A stretch of 64,000 nt of DNA from Diabrotica undecimpunctata. Taxonomy: Eukaryota; Arthropoda; Insecta; Coleoptera; Chrysomelidae. The translations under genes were made by a program, and so were the position numbers. Location: the NCBI RefSeq assembly GCF_040954645.1, contig NC_092809.1:81524889-81588888 (forward strand), written 5' to 3'. The notes under the pieces were generated by a model. It was not told the origin of the DNA. It was given only the letters and a program-made list of their open reading frames with translations, and did no database searches. This document shows positions 22,982-35,234 of this stretch, in pieces (position 1 is the stretch's first letter; every line of letters begins with the position of its first letter).

Positions 22982-24379
22982 GATCTGCTTTATGATGTTT
23001 TATTATTAATTAACACTAATTTAATTAATCCAATTATTTAATTAATTAATTCACTAATTTATGCAGAGTCATACAAATCAATTACTATTTAATATTCTCA
23101 GGGTGCCTTCTTAATTTTACTTTAATCAGTTTACTTTATATATCTCTTCTAGTGGGTCAGTATCTCCTAGTTGCTCATAATCGGGATAGAACAGGAAACG
23201 GAAGTAACATTAAAACAATATAAATATGCACACAAATTATTATTTATTTTCAATAAGCAATACGATGACTATTAATAAATAACTTTTGTGGGCAATTATC
23301 TTTCCCAACAAAGTCCTATACTCTAAATTTAATTTTAATTACAAATTATCTATTGATCTGTTTTATAATAATATCTACAAAAAACATGACCATATAAAAA
23401 TATAATTTATTCACAAAAAAAATAACTCTTTGAAACTTGGAATCTTAGTTCGTATGTTTATATTTGATTTTATCTTTAGAATATCTTAGAGGTTTTCTTT
23501 CATTCAAATTATTTGACTGACCTTTATTTTTTTACACCAATGATGTCTCCCCTCGATCAAACCACAGTTCCTTCCTTGATTGATTATGTCCGGCTACCAT
23601 CAAATCTTTCCCGTTCTCAGCATCGATCCAAACCGCATACCAGCAAACTACTCCTCCGAAAACACAAGCCCAAACCTCTTTTGACCGGTACACTTTATTC
23701 ACAAATTCTCCTTTCTTTCTCAATTATATCTCGTGGACTATGCAGACTCAAAAGAGGTATTAATCTTCTCGATTTTGATCTGCTCTCAGCTTCCACCTTT
23801 TTCACTAATACACGAAAACACTGGTACTCAGATTGACTACACGAAAAACACGTCTTCTCTTCTGGTCTGCCGGTAACATAATAATCTTTTCAATCTCCCC
23901 AGACAACCTTCTCAAACTCTCTCATCCCCCATCATTCCTTTTTAACCAATCATAAGCATTCATCTTTCCCACTAATTTTCGATTTAGAAAATTTCCAACA
24001 TAATATTTAAAACAAATAAACTACTTTCACTCAAATTACTTTTCAGAAACCATTAACAATTTTGCCTTTTTCAACCGAAATAAGCTTCCAAATTCTTGTT
24101 ATCTCATATCTAAATCTAATTCTTATTTACTTTCGAAAAATGTCCACCGCAAAATACAATTACAAAGTTTATTCCTTAAATATATAATTATACGGGTCCA
24201 TTGTCCTTTCACTATTCACTCAGTCTTTCAAGGAAAAACTGTTCCGTCACGGAAACAATGTCTTCTCTTATTCTAACTATTACAAATAAGTACAGGGTTG
24301 TATTTTAACTTATATGCCCGCGGTATATTAAAATAATAAAAAAATTCTTTATTCTATTTCTGATCGATAAACTGATCCA

Positions 24380-24383
<4 letters not shown>
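22977..24383. other. Non-coding stretch between two (TA)n tracts
   Basis: About 1.4 kb. Open frames here (for example 23513-23836) are short, low-complexity and match nothing I recognise. The pyrimidine-rich top strand and bracketing TA tracts suggest a non-autonomous element or LTR, but no terminal repeats or duplication were found. Confidence 0.45.

Positions 24384-24461
<78 letters not shown>
24384..24461. repeat. (TA)n microsatellite
   Basis: TA tract of about 78 bp at the start of a region of repeated ATTAAGTCC words. Confidence 0.95.
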
Positions 24462-24464
<3 letters not shown>

Positions 24465-24484
24465 GTACCTCAGAATAAAAGTGT

Positions 24485-24735
24485 ATTAAGTCCAATTTTA
24501 AGCAAAACGGGATTATCAATGAAATTGACTTAGAATTAAGCCCTCTTTCATATGGTAATAAGATCTAAGCCCAATCTCGAATAATAATAGAGATAGCTAA
24601 TTTTAAACGATATTAAGTCCTTGTGTCTTCTGGGAAAAAAGAATATCAAATTTAATAATACAGTCTTTAGTTTGGAATTTTTAGTAATGACAATATTAAG
24701 TCCAAGTTTATTTTTAAGTTGAAATTAAGTCCATA
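24485..24735 (+). repeat. Repeated ATTAAGTCC words
   Basis: The word (T)ATTAAGTCC occurs near 24489, 24610, 24693 and 24724, with a variant GAATTAAGCCC near 24534. All are in the same orientation, 30-120 bp apart, upstream of the multi-copy ORF at 25013. They could be binding sites for an element-encoded protein; that is inference. Confidence 0.55.
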
Positions 24736-25012
24736 CTTTCCCCTCACATTAATGGGCAACACTGTGTTAAGATCTAGGTTCCACCAAGCGGCCAAGGGGA
24801 AAACGGTTAGAACGGCGAATAGTCGATCAGCGCGAGTAGAGGTGATATCACTGATGACTGTATTAATGTTTTCTCACTGTCCAACTGTTTGCACATGTTT
24901 ACCGATACCGACGAGTTTGAGTTTGACTGTTTGTAGGAACAGACGTTAGTTCAAATAGTAAAGTTTTCAGAGTAGTTTTTAACGTGATTTTAGTATATTT
25001 TCATTTTAAATA

Positions 25013-27440
25013 TTGCCGTTTATAATAGCTCCACCAAGTGATTACAACACCGTTTACACGTCCCTGATGATGGCTGTTGAAAAATCCAAGGAACTGCAAA
25101 TGCAGACCACGTTTGTCACGTTTGATCAACCCTTGTACATGACTGCTGTTGACATAGTGCTTTCCGCGGAGCCGGACTCTGAATTAAGTAATGTTATAAT
25201 CAGACTTGGAGGATTTCATTTGGTAATGTCATTTTTAGGCTGCATTGGTTTTATAATGAAGGGTAGTGGATTGAAAGAATTACTGAGTACTATCTACGCA
25301 CCCAATTCAGTTGACAAAATATTAACAGGACATGCTTATGCTCGAGCTATTAGAGAGCATTTATTAGTGCAATTGTCTCTTGCAAAATGTGTATTAAATG
25401 ATATAAATTTCAACGACGAAGAATGGAATGTTATCTCAGATATATTTTTGAATTTCGGAGCCAACCCTCCAGTAAGAAAAATGATCGAAGAAGAGAATAG
25501 TCCTACTGCAAAGTTGTGGGTACAGTACTTCAATATGGTAACCTTGCTGAAAAAATTCATCGAAGCTGAAAGGACTGGAGACTGGGAAAAACACATGTAC
25601 ACCATAAAGTTAATGATCCCTTATTTCCACGCTAGTGGGCATTTCCCATACGCAAAATCTTTATCTGCAGAGCGTGGAAAACTTGAAAGAGAAAATGGAC
25701 ACATCTGAGTATAACAAATTTGTTACAAACGGATACTTTACGATAAGGCGCAGATAAATTTTTCTCAGGAACCAGGACTGATATGTGCATCGAACAAACT
25801 ACCAATAAAGGTTTCAAAGTGAAAGGTGGCGTAATCTGTAGAGGGTTTACAAATGATATCCTTACAGTTCACGTTGTTGCTGGCCCTACTCTTCACAACA
25901 TTTGTGAAGCATTGGAAGAATTTTGTGGTAGCAATAGTGGCACGACTGAGCAACACGTTGGTCAAGAGAATCTCGCGTAAAAAGAAATGATGCTGATGTC
26001 GAAAAACTTGATAATTGGCTAACCACACACAACCCTTTCATTATTGGCGAAGAAATAATGTCTCTTGGCTCCGGAATAGTAGGCGACAAAAAGATAAATT
26101 GCCATAAAGCAAAGCAAATTGGCGAACAGTGTATAGCAGGAATCATTGGAAAGCTATTTCAAGATATCAAACTAAAACGGTCTAACACAGTTTTATCTCT
26201 TGCAACAGTCAATTTATTGGAAACAATCAAGACACGAAAGCTGCAATACCTGGCTCATGTTATGCGTAATGAGAGATACAACCTACTTCAATTGATTATA
26301 CAAGGGAAAATCCAGGGCAAGAGAAGTGTAGGAAGAAGAAGAATCTCATGGTTGCGTAACTTGAGGGAATGGTACGGATGCACATCAATTGAACTATTCA
26401 GAGCAGCAGCATTTAAGATCAGAATAGCCATGATGATTGCCAACCTCCGTCGCGGAGATGGCACGTGAAGAAGAAGAACAGTCACATCTGCAGTAAAAGT
26501 TCATGATAAATTGGTTGTATTTGATCCTTTGATACTTTTCCAAAGAATGTTAATAGCCAAAAAACACGATGATGATCTCGCGAAATTTTTCAAATATGAA
26601 CTTTCTCCGTACCCACTTTCAATGTTCAATGATACAACTGGAATGAGGAAGACTAAACAATCTCCTGTTTATGACATGTTTCATCCCATTGATCTTGAAG
26701 AAAATTTGCTGAGCTGCAATGACATTTATGTGATTGATGATGGATTTTTATTGCATCGGGTAATATGGCAGACAAATCTATGTACGTTAACTATGTAGAA
26801 AACAAAATTGGGAAAAATGCCGTAATCGTATTTGATGGCTACGAAAATGACTCGAGTATCAAAAAAGCTGAGCAGCATCGATGATACCTGCATAGCCAAT
26901 GTGTAGAAATTATTTTCGATGAATGTATGACATGTACTGTCAATAAAAAAAAATTTTTGTCAAACGAAAAAATAAAATCAGATTAATTTCATTGTTAATG
27001 AAATTTCTACAAAATAAAAAATTCGTGGTAAAACAAGCATTAGATGATGCGGATACACTTATTGTTAAAACCGCAATAGAAATGTCGAATAATGGTCGAA
27101 CATTTGTAGTCATGGGATGTTGATCTACTTGTTCTCTTGATCGCATTATCACCAGAAAATAAAGATATATTTCTCATGAAACCATGCACAGGCAAAATCA
27201 ATAGGAAAATATTTTCAGAAATCCAAAAATCGTACCAACATATAAATGATACAATCTTACTGACCTATGCCTTCAGTGGATAGTGATACAACGTCTAGTA
27301 TATTTCAGAAGGGAAAATTACAAATTTTCAAACTCCTGCAAAATGAATTTGGATTGGCTAATGTCGTGAAAACTTTCAATAACGAAAATTCTACCTAATC
27401 AGAAGTAAAAGATGCTGGTGAAACTGTTTGTTTATGGTAT
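25013..27440 (+). pseudogene. Third arthropod multi-copy ORF family, nearly full length but broken
   Basis: Blocks in order: PPSDYNTVYTSLM, TFVTFDQPLYMTAVDIVL, IIRLGGFHLVMSFLGCIG, GHAYARAIREH, AKLWVQYFNMV, MIPYFHASGHFPYAKS (to 25708); then IEQTTNKGFKVKGG near 25787; GSGIVGDKKINCHKAKQIG near 26067; FDPLILFQRM and YELSPYPLSMFND near 26520-26620; DDGFLLHRVIWQTN near 26735; NAVIVFDGYEN near 26815; then degraded pieces to SSIFQKGKLQIFKLL near 27300. I recognise a large repetitive protein family of arthropods and other invertebrates whose role I cannot name. A LINE 3' end (26212-26476) is inserted in it. Confidence 0.75.
26212..26476 (+). mobile_element. LINE 3' fragment with 8-bp duplication
   Basis: Duplication AACAGTCA at 26204-26211 and 26477-26484. 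The insert encodes only the LINE C-terminal tail (IKTRKLQYLAHVM, SVGRRRISWLRNLREWYG, IRIAMMIANLRRGDGT, stop) and ends in (GAA)n. It is the same family as 100-1308. It entered the host ORF in frame, making a 136-residue chimeric frame. Confidence 0.9.
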
Positions 27441-28310
27441 ACGATGCAAAGAAGAGGTTATACCAGAAGAGAAATACATAAAGCGATGAACAGCATCTCC
27501 AGAAGAAAGGATGAAGAACCAGAATGTAAAGGCAAAGCGTTCTTGCCCTATATATCGGGGGTAACGGACAGAATTGGGCGAATACTTAAGAAAGCCAACG
27601 TAAAGACCATTTTCAAGCCTACAAAGAAAATCAAGGACTGTTTAAGATCGGTGAAAGACAAACGCGACCCATTAGCAACGGCCGGAGTATATCTAATACA
27701 ATACACATGTGGAATGGTATATTTGAGAACCACGAAACGACTCACAAACACAAGGATAAATGAATATAAAAGCCATTGTCGTTTAGGACATATTGACAAA
27801 TCTGTTGTTGCCGAACACGCTTTGGGAAGCGGAGAACATCGAATACTATTTGAAGAAACGCAGATGCTGGACAAAATTTCACAGTACTACCCACGGTTGT
27901 ATCAGGAAGCGGTAGAAATATATAAGCACCCAAATAATTTTAATCGAATAGAAGGACTGAAAATTAACAAGATATGGATACCAATATTAAAATCCACAAA
28001 CACCCTTCTCGCCAAACACGAAGAAAAAAAAAAGCTACTACAAACGACGACACGCCCCCTCAAGCCGAAACCAGTGGAGGGGAGGCGAGTGGGAAATATA
28101 AATATTGCCTCCGTAGTACAACGCGTCGTCAGTTTCAGGTTACAAGCGAAGCAGTAACATCTCCAGAAGATGCCAACCCCTAGTGTTGACGAAACGTCGA
28201 GAATTAATCTCAGAAGACAACGGCCTAACAGCCCGAACAAACAGACTAACACAGTTTACCTTGAAGATAGTTTATATCGCATGTTCTCAATTACTAAGGT
28301 AAACTAAGGG
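27430..28310 (+). pseudogene. Penelope-like GIY-YIG endonuclease part (third PLE family)
   Basis: The frame 27444-28157 carries GVTDRIGRILKKANVKTIFK, then the GIY-YIG block AGVYLIQYTCGMVYLRTTKR with NTRINEYKSHCRLGH and AVEIYKHPNNFNR. In PLEs this C-terminal nuclease nicks the target for priming. Here the second GIY-YIG half reads VYLRT rather than VYIGT, so a key glycine is changed. The RT part is absent, so the copy is 5'-truncated. The 3' flank (GTTGACGAAACGTCGAG near 28187) is a hammerhead-like relic whose 5' core reads CAGAAGA. Confidence 0.85.
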
Positions 28311-28690
28311 CCAAATTAATATTATCCGCAAGCTTGTCGGCTAAAATGGAGCGGACATCCTTCCACCTTTAAAACGTAGACGCTTGCACTCTATGCTTTT
28401 GCTGCCGAATATACCTCGCCAGTATGGGTGACACACACGTGACACGTAGATTTAGTTATAAATTAGTCAGCAAAATCATCAGCGGATATCCGTTACATGA
28501 AGACTCACATTCATACATCAGCTCTACCCTATCATAGCTATAATTTCACCTAATACTCGAAGATAAGTAGCTAGACAACGAAAAAAACAAAGTCTGGATT
28601 CGCACGATTCACTCCGCGAATAACAGCCCATTGTAAGACGACTCAAACCGACGAAAAACTCGTCAGATCAACACATTTGCAAGATATACC
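28311..28690 (+). pseudogene. LINE pol C-terminal fragment
   Basis: Pieces in shifting frames match the conserved tail of a pol-like LINE: NIIRKLVG, a LALYAFAAEYTSPVW block near 28390-28430, then an IRREEA-like tail. Decayed; no start or end visible. Confidence 0.5.
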
Positions 28691-28869
28691 AGAAAAAATT
28701 AGTAAATATTAAGATATTAATTTGTGTTAACGGAATTTGATAGAATTAAAAACGGAAGTAAAAGTAATTTGGAAGTAAAAGTAAACATAAATAAATAAAT
28801 AATAGCGATCTGTAATATTACAGCACTGAACAACAAGGGTAAGTAACTAGTAACAGAATTAATAGAACA
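28691..28869. other. Non-coding
   Basis: AT-rich, nothing recognised. Confidence 0.4.
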
Positions 28870-29676
28870 CATGTATATTATGTGCGCCATTCAAATAAGG
28901 CAAAAAGGTCACATGACAGCAATAGTTAGGCCAATACCTCACTCGTATATACCAGAGTTTCCAAGAATACCAGAGCGAAGGAGCATTACTAAGCAAAAAC
29001 AGATGATGACAAATAACATTGAAAATGTCGACTACACCTCCAAGCGAATCATAGTGGATGAAAGAAATATCACCAAAGAAAGACAATATGTTGAAGAAAG
29101 CTGTACCTGAACTAAAAAATGGTAGAGCTCCTGGCCCAGAAAACATTCCAGCCGAATTATTAAAATGTGGCACAGATAAACTCTTTCTAGCACTTACTTG
29201 TTGTATGAACAAATATATAAACGGTGTCACACCACCCACTCTAAGGAAAGTAGCTTATATTTCTTCCATCCATAAAAAGGGAAATAAGTTGGACTGCTCA
29301 AATTACAGAGGAATATCGGTAACTAGTACACTAAGCCGGGTGTACGGACGCATTCTTAGAAATCTCATTGAGATAGAGTATAGGGAACAAGAAGAAGAAC
29401 AGGCCGGTTTCCGCGCCGGAAGGACTTGCACAGATAATGTCTTCTGTCTACAACAACTAATCGAAAAAAAAAAAAAATAATTAACAACCAATCAAGAGAC
29501 CCATCTCATGTTTGTTGACCTCCGTAAAGCATACGACAGCGTTCCTGTGACTAAATTGTGGAAATCACTACAAGAAACTAACATTAGCTACACTCTAATC
29601 AAAGCTTTAAAAAATCTATATGAATATTCTACATTACAAGTAAAAATTGGCAACAGACTATCTAAAAAGTTCAAGT
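28870..29676 (+). pseudogene. RTE-type LINE reverse transcriptase fragment
   Basis: Contains ELKNGRAPGPENIPAELLK, NYRGISVTSTLSRVYGRIL, QAGFRAGRTCTDNVF, then after an A-run the motif A FVDLRKAYDSVPV and KNLYEYSTLQVKIGNRLSK. It stops before motif B at 29676, where a ribozyme-bearing direct-repeat element begins. One frameshift near 29090 and another in the poly-A at 29465. Confidence 0.85.
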
Positions 29677-29678
29677 AG

Positions 29679-31065
<1,387 letters not shown>

Positions 31066-31176
31066 TTGTCTTATAGTATGAAGCGTTTCTATCATTATGT
31101 AGGTTTAATATGTTTAAATAAACTCTTGCGAAAGCCGTTAGTAACACCAAATAATGACACAAAATTTTATTTACAG

Positions 31177-32880
31177 ATGAGCAGAGGAAAACTAATGCTT
31201 GATTTGGTTAAGCAAAAGAAGGGTAATTCAGTATCCGCAAACTCTGCTTTTAAAGAGGACGGCGAGAATGAACTCACTTCTAATGTTATCATTTTACAAC
31301 CACCGAAAACATACATAGTGGAAGAAAATGTAGTTATAGCAGTTTTAGAAGAACCCGCAGTAATTGCAGTATCTAAAACAACTAACCCGGAAAGCAAAGT
31401 TGCTGTTGGTGAAGTACACAAGAGTCCTTTGATTCAACAAGGCAGTAGTAATATATCTGATGACGAGTATGATAATCATAAACCCTTGGTGCCATATTCA
31501 GACGATTCAAGTTTGGTGTTAGACTTACATTTACCAATAAAAGTTAAACAACGCAGAAAACGAAGAAAAGAAGTTGATCCAGATGCCTGGTGTGCAACTG
31601 AACAGAAAAAAAGACGTGAAAAAGGCGAAGGTTATTTTGGAAGGATAAAAAAGAACGGAAAGTGGACTTTCGGCGAACCAAAGAAGTCAAGAGAACTAAA
31701 GGCAAGATGCAAATGCAAGCAAAACGAAAAAGGTGTAATGCAATGTAACCGAATTACTGATGTCGACAGAAAAGCTATTCCACCAAAGCAATAGCTACCA
31801 AGCGCCATAGAAACAGAAAGGAAACAGACAAATCGAGAAGATCACTGACATTATATTATTATTTAAAAATTAATGAAATTGACATCAGGGTGTGTAAAAC
31901 GATGTATGTTAATACATTGGCGATTGGAAGAATTACTGTGTTATCCATCTCATTATTGTCGCTTATCGACCACTGAAAAGTACCTGTTACCAGAAGGCAG
32001 TCCAAACAGGCACTGTATAAATTTTATGTGTCAGACTGGTGCAAAACGCATAACAGTAAGTCTTTGTCTGTTACGTCTTATAATGAGACACTTGATAAGA
32101 AAAATATTGCTTTATTTAGGCCGAAGAAAGATGAATGCGAGAAGTGTGCAGCCTATAAAGTCGGATCTGTCGAAGAAGATACTTACCAGTTACATATGAA
32201 TGCTGAGGAATTTTCATCTATATGAACCTTGTTTTTAGAAACTAAAGTCAAACCAAAAATGACTGAAACTGTAAATACAACCATCATTATTTATTCTGTA
32301 GGTTGTACTTACCAAAATCGCAACTGCGTTATGGCCAATGCACTATTGAATGTAGCAGTTCAAAATGATATTACAATAGAACAAAAATTCTAAGAGAGGT
32401 CGGACATACGCAGATGGAAGCCGATAGCATACATTCTACCATCGAACGTCGATTGCGTAATGTTGTTATCAATGTTCCAGCTGATTATGTCACAAGTATG
32501 TAAATCTGCTCGGAAATAACCCTTTAATGTAACCTACTTAGATCATAGCTGCTTCAAAAAATTTGACAATGTTAAAGTTTATAAAAGTATCAGACCACAG
32601 ACCAGGTAGGAACGTTGGTGACAGTAAAGTTCTGGATATTCGTGCTTTAAAATATAGTCCTAATGGTGACATCATTTACAAATTAAAATTTAGCGATGAG
32701 TGGGCAGAACTGCACCAAAGAAAAATGTAGCACAATAAAAAATATATCAAGAGTTAGTCCAACTATATTTTGACCGCATACCAATTACAGCACGCAAATA
32801 TAATGATTTGCAAATTATATAGGCTGTTTTACCAAAAGACTACCATGACTTTTATGATAAACTTCCATTTTGCAATTAAA
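31177..32880 (+). pseudogene. Fourth arthropod multi-copy ORF family
   Basis: MSRGKLMLDLVKQKKGN at 31177 directly follows a splice acceptor-like TTTATTTACAG, so this start is preferred to 31066. An acidic and variable region is followed by a basic RQRRKRRKEVDPDAW block and KCKQNEKGVMQCNRI. After a stop at 31794, pieces in other frames continue: NIALFRPKKDECEKCAAYK (32104), YQNRNCVMANALLNVAVQND (32310), IRRWKPIAYILPS-region sequence. It is an uncharacterised insect multi-copy protein with a CxxC-rich centre, probably mobile-element derived. Many breaks after 31794. Confidence 0.7.
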
Positions 32881-32884
32881 TAAT

Positions 32885-33085
32885 TTAAAACGTAATGACG
32901 GTATTAGATTTTTGTTTCGATACAGGGCAGCGGCAAGCCGCTTATACGTATTTCGACCTCTTTAGGTCTCCTCAGAGCGGTATAGCCACTGCTCTGAATC
33001 GAAACAAAATCTATCCCGTCGTAGACCAATAGTTATCAAAATAACTATTTACGGACGTAACTACGTCATCTAATAACAAAAAGAG
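32885..33085 (-). repeat. Repeat carrying a hammerhead ribozyme
   Basis: A 200-bp non-coding block between the multi-copy ORF and a LINE. TTTTGTTTCGAT and its inverse ATCGAAACAAAAT (about 32930 and 32997) bracket the ribozyme. No coding. Confidence 0.55.
32938..32980 (-). ncRNA. Type-I hammerhead ribozyme motif (copy g)
   Basis: Minus strand: stem I CCGCT (32980-32976) with AGCGG (32942-32938), all Watson-Crick. The core is CTGAGGA (32975-32969); position 7 of the hammerhead core is variable, so this is complete. Stem II is GACCT/AGGTC with loop AAAG. GAAA is at 32954-32951. The stem III palindrome is ATACGTAT (32951-32944), with cleavage-site A32943. Confidence 0.82.
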
Positions 33086-33089
33086 AAAT

Positions 33090-34830
33090 CATACGATTTC
33101 TACGTGGCGAAACCGAATTCAAATGTTTGCAAGGGAATCTAAAATGCATTCCGGTCCTGGAGCTTTTTTGGCATTTGACATCTTTATTAAGCCTTTGATC
33201 TCTTCAGGAGACGTGTGTGTCAAACCTATTCTTCCTTTTTTCCTTTTTAGTCTTCTGGCTACGTATTCGACTTCTTCCGTGAAGTCTAAAGGCGCGTTTT
33301 CACGGGTCGATCTGGATTGAACGATTTAGGTCGATTATGAAATCGAAAGCAAATTGAATATGTAAACCATAAATCGACTTGGTCGTTCGGCGGAGTGAGT
33401 CGATTCGATGGAAGTAGAAAGACTGTCTACTTTTGATGGGCGATTGTCGCCGAATCTGACGAACGACTGGAATCGAATGTGTAAACATCTCGTCGAACGA
33501 AAACACAACGTGCAGAAAGCCGAGTAGAGTACTTCTAGCGTGTATACAGTTGTTGTTTTGAGTGCGACAGGCAAGATTTTTGGATGCTTAATAAAACTAT
33601 GATGTATTATGGAATCCACAAACTGAGCTTTATAGCAATCTACAAGCGAGGCGAGCAGCATTGCAAGCAATTCTACAACATATGAATAAACCGAATATGT
33701 CTGAAAATTACTTGAAAAATAAAATAAAAAATATTACAACAACATACAAATTGCGCAACAAATTAATTGCACACCTACACTAATCATTTCAAGTGATGCC
33801 CTTTTTTTCCACAATTAATTCAACATTTATCGCCTATCGTGTAAACCTTTTTGCTTTCCACACAGATCGAATTATGGTCGAACGATCCAAATCGTTCAAC
33901 CTAGATCGACCCGTGAAAACGCGCCTTAAGTCTTCGTAGGGTTGCTAGTTGTTTCTACATGCTCTTTCAATTTCGCCTTTTAATACCTCCGCTTTGTCAG
34001 CTTCAGTATATACGATTCCATTTTCCCCGTGTAGTGGCGGGATAGGTTTTTTATCTTTTCTTAATATTTTTGATAGCTTCCAGAACGCGGATTTATTTTA
34101 ATTTAGTTCCTGGAAATAGGTGTCCCAGCTTTCGTTGTGGTGGCTCATTTATAGCTTCCCAGGTTGTTATGAATTTTCTTAGTCTTCTATGAATCATTAA
34201 AGAAATTCCTTGTTGAGCTCTACATTCTTTTGGTACTCCACTATAGAAATGGTCATATTTTCCTAGATTTTCCGAGTCACTGCTATGTCTATTTTTATTT
34301 CTGTTAATTCATGTACGACTTCATTGAGTTTTTTTTTTGATATACCTTGAACGTTCCATGTACCAAAAAATCGTGTCCTTTTTCGGAGCTTATGTCCTCT
34401 TTGTTGTGCCGTCCTATTCCGAAGCGTGTGATTGGGTTTTTTAACATTTTTATGTTTTTTACAAGTACTGGGGAGTTCGCTCAATGCCTTAACCTCCAAC
34501 GTGGAGGACCAAGGGTTTGGATTCAGAGTCTCCCTTTCCTAAACGGATTGCGGGATCTACTGCTAATGGGTTCTGTCCACCCTTTTAATTTTATACGAAC
34601 CCTAAAATTGGGGGTCGCCATACACACTGTACCGAAGATGTTCTCAGCCGTGGATACCGTTGTGGTCTTCATCTGTGACCCTGGACAAGGGACCCTAAGC
34701 AGGTACTGGTTTCCCGGGTCAGGAAACTCCTGGAATCTGCGCAGGGCAGGGATTGATTCACTTTCCCTGGTAGGACTGTCCAAAGGAGTTCCTACCCGCT
34801 ACCCACACTGAGCCCTACATGCCTTATACA
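33090..34830 (-). pseudogene. Jockey-like LINE, 5' UTR and start of pol
   Basis: Minus strand. 34830-34500 is GC-richer non-coding sequence that looks like a 5' region. From 34390 the endonuclease starts (FFGTWNVQGISKKKLNEVV), then YDHFYSGVPKECRAQQGISL and RRLRKFITTWEAIN near 34150-34260. After breaks, SAFWKLSKILRKDKKPIPPL near 34060-34110 and a SPEEIKGL...KAPGP region near 33150-33210 mark the RT N-terminus. The catalytic RT is absent. A MITE (33290-33926) is inserted between the last two blocks. Confidence 0.75.
33290..33926. mobile_element. PIF/Harbinger-like MITE with long TIRs
   Basis: Flanked by TAA (33287-33289 and 33927-33929). The ends are long inverted repeats: AGGCGCGTTTTCACGGGTCG on the left and its exact inverse on the right, continuing with a few mismatches (GATCTGGATTGAACGATTT / AAATCGTTCAACCTAGATC) to about 45 bp. 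A 3-bp TAA duplication suits the PIF/Harbinger group. The 637-bp body has no convincing transposase. Confidence 0.85.
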
Positions 34831-35230
34831 AATATTACATTATTTTATTATTATGTATTATTTTTAAATTTTTTTTGTGTGGCCTTATGCCACTGTTGGG
34901 AGATAGTGCTGGGAATAAGGTTGAATGGGTTTTTATATTTAATGCGAATTTTTAATCTTCAAATTGGAATTCATTTTCGAAAAATGACTATGACGATTTT
35001 CCATATACTTGTTCGGTTGTCATCCTTTTTATATTTAAATCCCAATTCTTTCAATATCTAATTCAATGATGGATTTCTTGTGAATACAATTTCTTTATTT
35101 TTTAATTCATTATGCAAACTTATGACGGTAACATGCTTTTCTAAAAAAATTTATACTACAAAAAGAAGTATTATTGTTTTAAGATTGGTTTCATTATGCA
35201 TTTGCTTCCATTAGCAAGTAAATTTTTTAT
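34831..35230. other. Non-coding, AT-rich
   Basis: No gene or repeat recognised in this 400-bp gap. Confidence 0.5.
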
Positions 35231-35234
35231 TTAA

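Noticed and set aside
23513..23836. 107-codon open frame as a gene
   Set aside because: Composition follows the pyrimidine-rich strand, no domain or family words, no splice or start context; treated as chance.
28167..28200. Intact hammerhead in the third PLE family
   Set aside because: GAAACGTCGAG is present, but the 5' core reads CAGAAGA (U4 lost) and stem II has a mismatch; listed only as a relic.
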